Of a DNA stretch of 64,000 nt, positions 54,842-64,000 are shown one piece after another. A program made the position numbers and the translations under genes. Under the pieces are notes generated by a model, which did no database searches, was not told the origin of the DNA, and worked only from the letters and a program-made list of their open reading frames with translations. The number at the start of each line of letters is the position of its first letter. The stretch's first letter is position 1. The DNA lies in the NCBI RefSeq assembly GCF_014851395.1, contig NW_024042261.1, forward strand, positions 33,433,942 to 33,497,941, in the 5' to 3' direction. The stretch is from Micropterus salmoides (lineage: Eukaryota; Chordata; Actinopteri; Centrarchiformes; Centrarchidae).

Positions 54842-57033
54842 ATTGAACCTCATTAGAATACATTACATTAACTGTGATCATTTCTAGTGAATTGAATTTA
54901 ATTCAAGTTAAACTACTCCTCGTTTTGTCAGGAACTTCCAGTATGCCCCTCCAGGGTCCCTCCTGGGGGTCCCTAGATTCCATTTTGGGAACTGCTGTTC
55001 TACCTGTACAATAACACTTTCACCTAATTTCCTCCCTCCTCTCAGGTTATCTGTGACAATCAATTATTCATATTCTAACCTAATTACAAGCTGAGGTTGT
55101 TTCACATTCAAATAGCAGTTAGTGTTGGTAACAGCTCCCATGAGGTCGTGAAGATGTTACTCTGTCTCTCTCCTTTTCCCTGTTCTGATTCTGTATATTC
55201 ACACCTGGCTGCCAAAGTGAGGGAGCTGGAAAGATAGCCAAATAATGATGTGTGGGAGTGAAAATGTGTCCAGGGCAGCCCTGGCCGCTGTTCCTTCGAC
55301 TAATGGTGGCAATGTCCAGCCTCTGATTAATTAAACATCCCTTGGGGTCGGGGAGTCATGGAAGGCGATGTAATTTATCATCTGGCTCATGCGTAATGGA
55401 GTGTGGCCTACTGCAGTGTCTCTCATTAAGAGTGATAAACTCAGCCGTTGCATCCAAGGCCTCTCCACAACTCAGTGAGGCCAGGAAAGGCAAGGCATAG
55501 GGACAGGTCTTCTCAAAGAACTACTGCTATTTGCTCCTGGATTATAGCGAGTGTAACTGCAATTGCCAGGCTTTAACCTTGAAATGAAATTAATTGAACA
55601 ATGCCAGCTTTTGCCTACTTCAAGGACTCACAATATAGTCTGGAAATGGCCACTGGAGGCAAAACATTCCCCAGTAACATTCAAAGGCATATGTGAAGCA
55701 ACTAAATCCCCATTAGAAACCATTTGAGACTTTTGCCATACTGCGATACTTTGCTTTCTGATATGATTTGGCTTCTTTGAAAGCCTTAAGCCTAATTTGG
55801 ACATGTCATTTCTAGATGTATGAACTGTCAATTAGAAAATAAGAAATATTACTGTAAACCTCTTCATTTTCTGGAGATAAATTACTTATCTGCAATAAAC
55901 CTAAACCTGAAATAACTTATACTCCAACATATGAATTAAATTTTGAGTTGATTTGGTGAACTTGTTGGTGTGCATTGCCTCTTTAAACATCCAGCAGATA
56001 CAGAGCAACATTAGCATTAATTTAGAGCGTTTCTGGCCACCTGGCAAATGTGAGTCCACCTCTGCATTTTCTAGCTGCTAAATGTTCTGCTATGTTAACC
56101 AGCTAGCCACCAACTTTGTTGGTCTGCTGTTCAGTGCTGAGCAGGTAGTGTATAGTGAGCTTTTAGGGCTTTTTCAATGTAAACGCTAAGACAGTCAATG
56201 AAGACAGGAAAGTTGTGGGCCGTAAAACTGAAACAATTAGCTGAAAGATAATTCCATAGAGCTGAGAGGAGCTGTATAAGTGGCTGAGTCGGCTAAATAA
56301 AGATAACACACAGCTAACACAAAACACATACAGCACAGGCAGATGTCATTTTAGAAGGGATTGCAATACAACACAAATGCACCTTTTCAGCATCTGGCTA
56401 ACGCGACTGAACAGAAAAGCCATATGCAGCCAAGAAGCAAGATGCCTATCCAGTTCCAACATGCATATTGTGGGTTTTGAAAATTCACATATCAATGTAC
56501 TGACTGCCAGATCTTTCATTTATAGATAATAAATGTTACTAATGGGCATTCAACCTAATACAGCCAACCTTTGAGCCTCATTTTCAATAAGGTGAATACA
56601 TTTTTGTGTCTACACCCTGTATATAGGTGTTTCAGAAAATTGTCTCTCTCTATTGCTTATGTCCGGCTAAGCAGCTGTAAGCAAGTCCACAGCCACAATT
56701 AGTCATGTTCCTCAGAGACAGAGATTTACAGACACCAACGATGCTGCCTTGTATGGGGACACCAGGAAAATCCATCAGTGCACTAAGATAGAGCTCAGCA
56801 ACAGTCATATGATGTCGTTGTGTTTTGTACTTTGCCAAACTTTTTCTATCTATTCTAACATAATGTAAACTTATACTTCAGAAGAGACAAAGTGATGGAC
56901 TGGGAATAATATGATGCAACTATTACAGTGGAAGAGACTATGAAATCTCTTTCATCTTAGTGTAATGATGCTATGTGAGATAACCTCACCCTGGATGGTT
57001 TTATCTGATTCATCTGTAATATGGATTATTTGA
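54842..57033. other. non-coding stretch
   Basis: At 54950-55005 a piece (CCTCCAGGGTCCCTCCTGGG, ATTTTGGGAACTGCTGTTC) resembles a repeat end. 55290-55480 is repeat-free with homeodomain-like cores (GATTAATTAAAC at 55324). No exon is supported. Confidence 0.4.
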
Positions 57034-57512
57034 AGAGGTCAAATTATGCTTTTTGGCTTTTCCCCTCTCCTTTATTGAGTTAAATACCTGTTTTATGCAT
57101 GTAATAGGTTTGGCAAAGTGAAAAAGCCCTCTGTCCAACTCCAAAAGGAGTTCCCCTCTCCCACAGAAAACACTGCTCTAAACTGCCTGAAAACAGCTCG
57201 TTTATAGCCTTTTCTTCCCATTTCTTGTGACTTCACAAGAAAATATGAGTCATAATGCTCGCATAGCGGCCGGCTAGTCAAACACGCCTTCAAAAACACA
57301 CTGATCTGCAGCACACGTTGACAAGATATCTGCATGCAGCCTTCCCTCTCCCTTCCAAACATTAGCTTCCATCCAGGCAGTCAATGGACAAAGTTGTTAC
57401 CGTGATGTAGAGGCAGTGCTCAGTTAAAACTTTATGGATGAAAATTTGTTACAAAGTAATAACTCACCACTCTGAAACTCTTGCTCTAGTCCATGTTGCT
57501 AAGCTGGGGTGC

Positions 57513-57708
57513 GTTTCCTGAACAACCACGGAAGGTAGAATTGAACTATCTTGGTATGATGCATCGTTAAACTAACAAACATCTGAAGAACGACTGTTTC
57601 TGCTATCTGTGATGTAGTCACCATGAACTAAACGACAGCTGGTGCGAACGTTCGTCGTTACCAACTTAGTTACCTCCATAGTTCGAATTAGGGTTTTGGG
57701 AAACAGTT
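57513..57708. mobile_element. nested short TIR element with GCGTTTCC ends
   Basis: GGTGCGTTTCCTGAACAACC at the left faces GGTTTTGGGAAACAG at the right. The interior has GCATCGTTAAACTAAC and CGTTCGTCGTTACCAAC motifs. This resembles the fish element with ends GGGTGCGTTTCCCAAAAGC. The copy is imperfect. Confidence 0.5.
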
Positions 57709-57789
57709 GCATCACAACTGTATAGTTCCAATCAAGGAAGTTGCTACCATAGTAACAACAATGCTTACAACCACTGGTAAGGGGAACAT

Positions 57790-58085
57790 AAACAGCTGAA
57801 CCACAGCCGTGTTTACCAGGGGCAAGTTCAATCTCAAAAACGTTTTGCACCGGTTTGCAACATTTTCGGATTGAATGACATGTTTCCTTGCAAAGTTGCG
57901 CAACGGTCTGCAACGGGCTTCGAGGTATGTTTTCTCCCGTTTGGTGGGCGTGTCTCAGGTGTTACCCAATCAGCTGCAAAAAGTTTGTAAAAGGCAAGAA
58001 AATTCAGTGCACTTGCGTACACGGCAGGGTGTTCAGGGAACCACCATTTCCGTTGAAAAAATACATTTTGCTACATTTTGTCTGT
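57790..58085. repeat. nested dispersed repeat with CGTTTTGCACCGG motifs
   Basis: AAAAACGTTTTGCACCGGTT, TGCAAAGTTGCGCAACGG, GTTTTCTCCCGTTTGGTGGG and GGTGTTACCCAATCAGCTGC match a known type of fish non-autonomous element. Ends are not resolved. Confidence 0.45.
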
Positions 58086-58378
58086 GCTGAACTCAGCCCA
58101 GCTTATCAGGACCCACCCTACTCTGCCTCTGGTTAGCTAGTAGTCCATAACTTGGTACTGTGCATGTCCTACTCCCAACAAAGATCTTGTAGAGATGAGA
58201 TGTATCACTCCACAGCTAAAATGGAGCATTTAACACAGGGTGAAGAGGTGCTTGCAGCAATGTGCAGTATGACAATGCTTTTATGTGCAATAACAGATTT
58301 ATCGGTTGGACTACAAAATGGCAGCAATGGCAAGATAAAGTTTAAGTTTCTCTTTAGTTCTGACTATCAGGTCCCTCT

Positions 58379-60419
58379 TATATAACTTATTTTTGTTGTT
58401 TTGTAAGGGTCACAATCCGAAAAACTTTAGCTTTTTGCATATATTTGAACAGTAGCAAGACACTGACTCCCTGACTATAAATTAGTACAGTCTGATCAGA
58501 TCTTCCCTCTTTCCCTCATTGGTAAATGTAGCAACGTGACCTGAGGAGCATGCCGCTGCTCATTTCCTGCCATTTCCCAGCTTCTCCTGCTGAGCTGCGT
58601 AGGCGTGACTCAACACAACTTCTCCCTGCTAGGCAGAGAACAGCCATGAGGCCCCGCAGCTATACCCTTGCTGGAATATCAGAGCATCTGTCCCCCCTGC
58701 GGCTTGCCTTTCAAACAGTGCAAGACCATCTTCTCCCAGCACCAACATTTTTCAAAGGCAGAACCAATGCTTGGGGAATATATTATCATCACATCCCGAG
58801 CCCATCTGGTGGAGCAACACCTGGGAGGGCGTTTTCACTTATTCTCAAGCCCACACCAGGAGGGAAACTCTTGCCCTCCAACACTAATACAGAATCTCTC
58901 TGTCATCATAGGTTGGTAATCATTGATATTCATTTTCATGCACCTTCTTTTCACCGTCTTCCAGAGGTGTAGAGTAAAGCTGACATCTGATGGGAAAATG
59001 GCTTTTTTTTTTGCTTCTTTTATCTGAGATCTGATATCAGATATTAAAGTGGATGAAAGGAATCGAGAGCCATTTCCTTGTGGCCAATGCAAAAATCACA
59101 AAGGTTCAGCAATGAATAACATGCTGGGTTATAATATGTGAAAAGACCCAGCAAATTTTCATTTAGAATAGATGACAATCAAAGGCAATAAAAGCTGTGA
59201 AGCTCCAATATTTCCTTAAAAAGAAATCCCCCCGTTCTTTCCTCTTGAAGGGTGTTTTGGCAGGGTTTGCTGATTACATGGTTCACATAGCTTTGACAAA
59301 AGAGGAAATTGGTTTCTTCATTATTCTATTCCACTGGGACACAACAGGTCTCCAATGGACAAAGATGGTCTTGACCTGACCTTCATAAATTCTCACATGT
59401 TGTGCATTCCTAGTGAGGGACATGAAACAAAGAGGAAGAGTGACAGAAATCACCTAAGCACATCCTTTGGCATCTTTCTGGAGAGAGAATAAATTTTCTT
59501 TTTTATCCAATACAGATTTTGTAATGGGGCATGTACTCAAACACAGAAAACCAAATTTGTTCATAAACAGGTACACAAGAACCAGAACACTGATTGTGTA
59601 TTGATTACCTCAACTGAAATAGAAATCATTTGTCTTATACTGCACATTGATTTATTTTTCTCCCTGTAATATAAAAGATAGGGACAGAGCATTCTGCTCT
59701 ATGTGCAGGTAGACTGTAAGCTCAGACATGTTGGAATACTAAATCATATGGCAGGAAATCAAAATAAGGAAGACAACTGTTCTTATTCATGCTTTTCCAT
59801 GTTTATGCATATAAATTCTGTACAATTACTCTATCCTGTTGTCTGTTTATGTTCTCATTATTCACCTCTCCACCAGTGAGGTTTTGCCAAGTCTGTTGTC
59901 AACAAATTCTGTTGTCAGATTTTAAAAATGTTCCTTACTATGTCTGCCGTTTCTAGGTTTCAGCTCAGGCTGCAGTTACCTCCCACAGCATGTGCTGTTC
60001 AACATGCTCATCAACATTAGGAGGAGTGTCGAGGAGGAGAGAAAAAATAAAAACATCCACTCAACCAACAGAATATTAATATTGGAAGATACCGCACAGC
60101 GGTATTACATTCTTTGACTTTAACGTCTTTGATTGTTTACTGCAAACACTTTTCAAAAATCAATTATTCCTACAACGTGCAAAGTTCAGGTACAGTAAAA
60201 TGCTGGTTACAACAACTCTTATTTTTATTTAACTATGGCTATTGTACTTCAAAGGTGACATTGCCAACACTGATGGCCACCATGTTTTTTTTATTTAGTA
60301 GGATAGGTGGTGTTTTGATTGCAGCTCTTGCAAACTTTTTATAACTAGTAGGTTTGTATATCTGGGCCAATAAATAGAGTAGATTAAGACTTTGGAAAAG
60401 GTATTAAATAGATTTTCTT
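58379..60419. other. non-coding stretch, nothing firmly recognised
   Basis: Two overlapping plus-strand frames (58550-58972 and 58668-58919) over a GC-richer patch show no domain. A GATCTGATATCAGAT-like palindrome lies at about 59029-59043. No gene is supported. Confidence 0.4.
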
Positions 60420-60740
60420 TGTGCTGAGTTTTGTTGATATTGTAAACAAAGTACAACATCCTCTGCATAAAGACTTATTTTGTGTTATATACAGTTTATT
60501 GGTAATCTGTGCTCAAATTGTGTGATTATTCTGGCACTCAGCAGCAGCAGTTGGATAAAAGAGAAGGATGAAAAAAGTGGGTCTGTCTCATCTGCCTGTG
60601 CAAAGTAAAGCATAGCGATAAGCTCCTTCATTGTGGTGATTTGTGAGTTCTATAGCAGCCTCAACCTATCTACTGGACTCCGTCAAATGCCTTTTCTTCA
60701 TCGGAATTATATATTATTTCTTTGCTGCCCTGCTTTACAT
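60420..60740 (-). pseudogene. L1-like LINE reverse transcriptase remnant
   Basis: On the minus strand: EEKAFDGVQ (GCATTTGAC at 60682-60690; motif A, AEKAFDRVEW in intact copies), then DETDPLFSSFSFIQL in place of the usual QGDPLSPLLF block, then SLYAEDVVLCL (YAED at 60458-60469; SLYADD in intact copies). The order and spacing fit L1-type RT. The second catalytic Asp pair has become Glu-Asp, and a stop follows motif A. Only the central palm region survives. Confidence 0.65.
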
Positions 60741-60814
60741 GGTGTTATACCGCATAGCTTGAGAGTGTTGTTATATAAATATCTTCCGTGAATGAATCCA
60801 GTTAGGTTGTGATA

Positions 60815-60865
60815 TGTAAATGGACTGTACTTATATAGCACTTTTATTCTGGTAAAACTAAAATG
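60815..60865 (-). repeat. SINE tail fragment
   Basis: TGTAAATGGACTGTACTTAT then ATAGCACTTTTATTCTGG is the reversed end of the same SINE type as at 61153-61300. Confidence 0.5.
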
Positions 60866-61152
60866 TTAAATGTGGTATATTTGATTACCTGTGTATCGTG
60901 AAATGCATAATGTGCTGACAAAGATAGCCTTATACAAACACACTTTGGATGATTAAAAAACATGAACAAGTCAGCTATTACTGTATGCAACACTACACAG
61001 TAGTCATTAAATTGAATAGTTTATGCAGCCATCATCTTGTCTTAAATAATCTTCCCTTTTGTTTTTACTGGTGCCTGGTAGTACTGTTATCACTCTTTGC
61101 ACTGTATGTTTAGGGAACATGGGGCTGTTTTCAGTTTGAATACAGAATCATG
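60866..61152. other. non-coding spacer
   Basis: AT-rich. Nothing recognised. Confidence 0.4.
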
Positions 61153-61300
61153 CGGGGGCAGCTGTGGCTCAGCAGGTAGAGCAGGTCATCTTCTAATCAG
61201 AAGTGAGTGAGGTGTGCGAGTCTGACATGTAATGTAAAGCGCTTTGAATGGTCAGAAGACTTGAAGGGCGCTATATAAGTGCAGCGCATTTACCATGCAG
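61153..61300 (+). repeat. tRNA-like SINE with degraded B box
   Basis: It begins GCGGGGGCAGCTGTGGCTCA; the A-box-like TGGCTCAGCAGG is at 61165-61176. The B-box region (GGTGTGCGAGTC, 61212-61223) is worn. The body then reads AAAGCGCTTTGAATGGTCAG, GGCGCTATATAAGTGCAGC and ATTTACCATG. This is a common fish SINE; the segment between the B box and the body is deleted. Confidence 0.65.
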
Positions 61301-64000
61301 CAGATACACTCCTAGAAGTCATAGGCTAATTTTTTCCCCCCACCACCACCAGTGTGTAGATTCCAGTGGGATTAATTCATTAATTCTCGATTGGGTCTGA
61401 TTACTGACAAGTATCTGTTTATGTTTCTGCAATAATGTCAAAAGCGCAGTCACTTAGCCCTGTATAATCCTCTCTTTTCCAGTTTGAAGACTATGATCAT
61501 CAAACATATTAATTAAAACTAGAGGAGAACAGTGAAGCTTCCGTGTCGGCTAATGTTGCCTTTTCAGTACATGTGAGAAATGTCATCTCCCTCTTATTAC
61601 TTCTGCATGTATCACTGGTAGACAGACTGAATGAATATTGACTATGCCTGGAATAAAAGCTTACAAAGCACAAAGTCTGGGCTATTCAGATATTGCTCCC
61701 TTGCAAATGCAGACTCATGAGCTCCACTGAATCCTCCTCCCAATAATTTAATTTCCCTCCTTCTCCTGCACTCCTCCTTGTGTCCTCACTACTCCAACCC
61801 CACTCGTCAGTGTTCTTTCCCTCAGGACCTCCCACCATATGCCCTGCTATCCTTCCAACCTTCCTACTTCTTTGCAATGGAATTAATATTTCACAGCCGT
61901 CTCCTCAGCCATTTTTCTTGCTGACGAATTGGAGGTGGAAAGACGGTTTCCAACCAGCCACAGAACAATAAATATTAAAGTGTTTCCCTAGGAAGTTTTC
62001 CAATCCGGCGCTCCTTATGTACACTGTCAAACACGTGCTCTCGTGCCATTTCTCTCTTTCCCCATCTTACTCTCACTCCTTTTCTATCCATCTATCCCTC
62101 CCATCTCATCTGCTGCACCATCTGTGCAGCTGTAATAAGCAGGACTCCTCGTGTGCTCTCTTTCACTCCCCTGCTTGCTCTTCCCTCTTGATTCTGGCTC
62201 ATCCCTCTCTCCAGGCACGGCCTTCCCTGCATGGCTGTTTGACTGACTTGTTTGTGTCCCACGACGGAGCTACCATGCAGTCAGACTCTCTGTGCGCAAA
62301 AATGGCTCAGGCGCTTGTCACACACTAAGTCCTGCCTTCCCACAGCAAGCCCGGCCAGTTAACACAACACTGCTTTCATCTTTCAGTGTAAGCATGCTGC
62401 AAGCGTAAACGTGATAACCTTACACATACTCTCTCTGTGGCACGTACAAGATGCGTGATCACTCTCAGTTACTACAACAACACAAAACCCTCTCCCTGTC
62501 ATGGTGAAGACTGTGCCGATCTAGATCTAACAGTTCAAGTCTTCACCAACAGCACACTATTGATCTGAGCCAGTCATCATACTGACATCCCACTCAGCTG
62601 GATAATGGAAAAATCAGTGTGAAATATTGTGTGTGATTCTCTTGGCTTATGGTTCAAACACAACAAAACAGTCTTCAGAAACAAACTTGGAGAATGTGAT
62701 TCGTTTTTCTTTAACGATGTAAAGTACCTGGTAAAAGGCTTCAGCAGACAAGGACATTGTGCCACACTGCAAATGGTGATAGGCTTTTGTGGCCATATTG
62801 ATTGTATGCCCACCAGAACGAAATAGCATGACTTGGTAGACGAGGCTGATCATCCAATACAACAAAGAGCTCTACCGCCTCACAGTGGCACATTTGGGCA
62901 ACAGTCCTAGACGTTTTGGATCGGAGAAGGGACATCAAATAAAACTGTGTTCATCCTTGTAGATGTCTGGAAACAGTCAACAAAAAATGACCATGTAAAA
63001 CCAGTAATTGAGAATTTCTGTTTTCCTTTCTTATAGCATAGGTATATTCACTTAATTGTCAAATAAAGGGGAACTTAAAAACATACCTTAAATGCCCTGA
63101 AAACATATTTGCTCAATCAGCCTCCTACTTTTAGTGTATGCTTCTACATGAACACACTATAGTCTGCCAAAGTAAGAAAGGTTTTGTTTAATTCACACAA
63201 AATATCACCTTATTTGTGTGTCTGTGCTTTTCTCACTGATGTGGGCAAAGTTCAGTTGTGATAAGGTCATGTTACATTCTTCTGTGCACTGGGGCTTTGA
63301 GCTACAGCGGAGTCAAAATGCGATGACAGATGTCGAGTTATGTGCTTGTGGTGCAAGCACTGTCAATTAAAGTGTGAATGTTAAACTCTTAATAACTTTG
63401 GATATTTTGCTGAACTTTAAATGTTGCATATTTAGTCAAACTTAAACTTACTTTAAAACCAAGTTTGCAGAGGCTTTAAAGCTTTTTTTTTTAATTTTAT
63501 TTAAGGCACAACAATGTTGTGCTTAGTCATTTAATTACAATAAATAAGCAGGTGATCAGAGTCTAAGTCCTATTGCTCATAATTAAAATATTTTCTGCTG
63601 TAGAGATAAAACATGTTGACGTTTATAATACAGAGAGACTAAATATTAGAAACACCTCAGTATGATGGAGTATTATTCAACAGCACCTCAAATAGAATAT
63701 TAGATGAATACTTAGATATTACCAGAACAAGCATCTCACAATCTTAATATAAAAATATATTAAGGTTTATAAGTTGTGTCTCTTTGAATCAGATATGCTG
63801 TGTATGTGCAAAGTTGATCCATTTATTCAAAACATAAAGCCAGAATATATCCACAGCTGCACTTGACAATATCATAGAGAAATATGTAAGAGCCAGCTAG
63901 GGCCTAAAACTTGTGAACTGCATACGAAAGGTGAATTGCTTTTGAAGCAGTTATTTATTATTTTTTTTAAGATTCCTCCCAGTCTTGAGTTCAAGGGTGC
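61301..64000. other. non-coding stretch; one unidentified minus-strand frame
   Basis: A 72-codon minus-strand frame at 62647-62865 (contains TINMATKAYHHLQCG and SKFVSEDCFVVFEP) has a protein-like composition but no recognised family. The rest is AT-rich without motifs. A pyrimidine-rich stretch lies at 62040-62220. Confidence 0.35.

Larger units (their letters stand above)
57034..58378. mobile_element. TTAA-type TIR transposon, copy 2, with nested elements
   Basis: The left end AGAGGTCAAATTATGCTTTT follows TTGA (57030-57033, a decayed TTAA). The next 230 bases match copy 1 at 10954 block by block: CTCTCCTTTATTGAGTTA, GGCAAAGTGAAAAAGCCC, GGAGTTCCCCTCTCCCACAG, ACTTCACAAGAAAA. The right part also matches (GGTTAGCTAGTAGTCCATAA, CTCCCAACAAAGATCTTG, GCAGCAATGTGCAGTATGA). 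The right terminus is degraded, ending about CCTCT at 58374-58378. The interior differs completely from that of copy 1 because other elements inserted here. No transposase. Confidence 0.7.

Noticed and set aside
58550..58972. 140-codon plus-strand frame with an alternative frame overlapping
   Set aside because: Two overlapping frames are equally open and neither shows a family motif; the patch is only locally GC-richer.
61153..61230. Possible functional tRNA gene
   Set aside because: Only an A-box-like block is intact, the B box is worn, no cloverleaf can be drawn, and the SINE body follows.
1..64000. CRISPR arrays, operons, ribosome binding sites, phage or insertion sequences
   Set aside because: The window is vertebrate; tandem repeats here are microsatellites or element subunits without spacer structure.

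Overview
The window reads as intergenic or intronic DNA of a ray-finned fish, probably a percomorph teleost. No complete host gene can be seen. Base composition is AT-rich, dinucleotide microsatellites are long, and nearly every recognisable protein-like stretch is a decayed piece of a fish-type mobile element: L2/CR1-group LINEs with an esterase domain, an RTE-like LINE, an L1-like LINE, a LINE with a restriction-like endonuclease, a Penelope-like element (PLE), a Tc1 transposon, tRNA-like SINEs and several terminal-inverted-repeat (TIR) elements. The species assignment is inference from these repeat types. The only candidate for host coding sequence is a 141-base minus-strand stretch at 14409-14549 with a good splice acceptor but a weak donor.

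Layout. 1-8.6 kb: mostly unique AT-rich DNA with LINE/SINE tails and fragments of a dispersed family carrying GCTAACATGCT motifs. 8.6-14.3 kb: a compound microsatellite, a minus-strand LINE endonuclease fragment, then a plus-strand L2-like LINE (esterase, endonuclease, reverse transcriptase) broken open by a TTAA-flanked TIR element that itself contains a second TIR element. 14.4-19 kb: the candidate exon, a TIR element with TAGCTT duplications, an AT-rich repeat, a minus-strand LINE with its reverse transcriptase core deleted, and a SINE body. 19-30 kb: sparse, with a long G-run. 30-35 kb: a 1.26 kb TIR element inserted in an L2 3' end (CTG duplications), an RTE-like remnant, and a minus-strand L2 endonuclease fragment. 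35.3-39.9 kb: a repeat with about 190-base subunits, split by a PLE that is split by a solo LTR, followed by a minus-strand L2 esterase region hit by a 115-base insertion made only of PLE ends. 40-52 kb: sparse dispersed repeats. 52.6-54.9 kb: a dead Tc1 transposon carrying an L2 3' end. 57.0-58.4 kb: a second copy of the TTAA-type element with other insertions inside. 60.4-61.3 kb: an L1-like remnant and SINE pieces.

The parts do not form a pathway. The value of the window is stratigraphic: direct target-site duplications give the order of insertion at several places (solo LTR into PLE into subunit repeat; TIR element into L2 3' end; L2 into Tc1). Family names come from memory of conserved motifs, not from a database search. 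I found no convincing new functional system. The most unusual objects are the two related PLE insertions with 12-13 base duplications.
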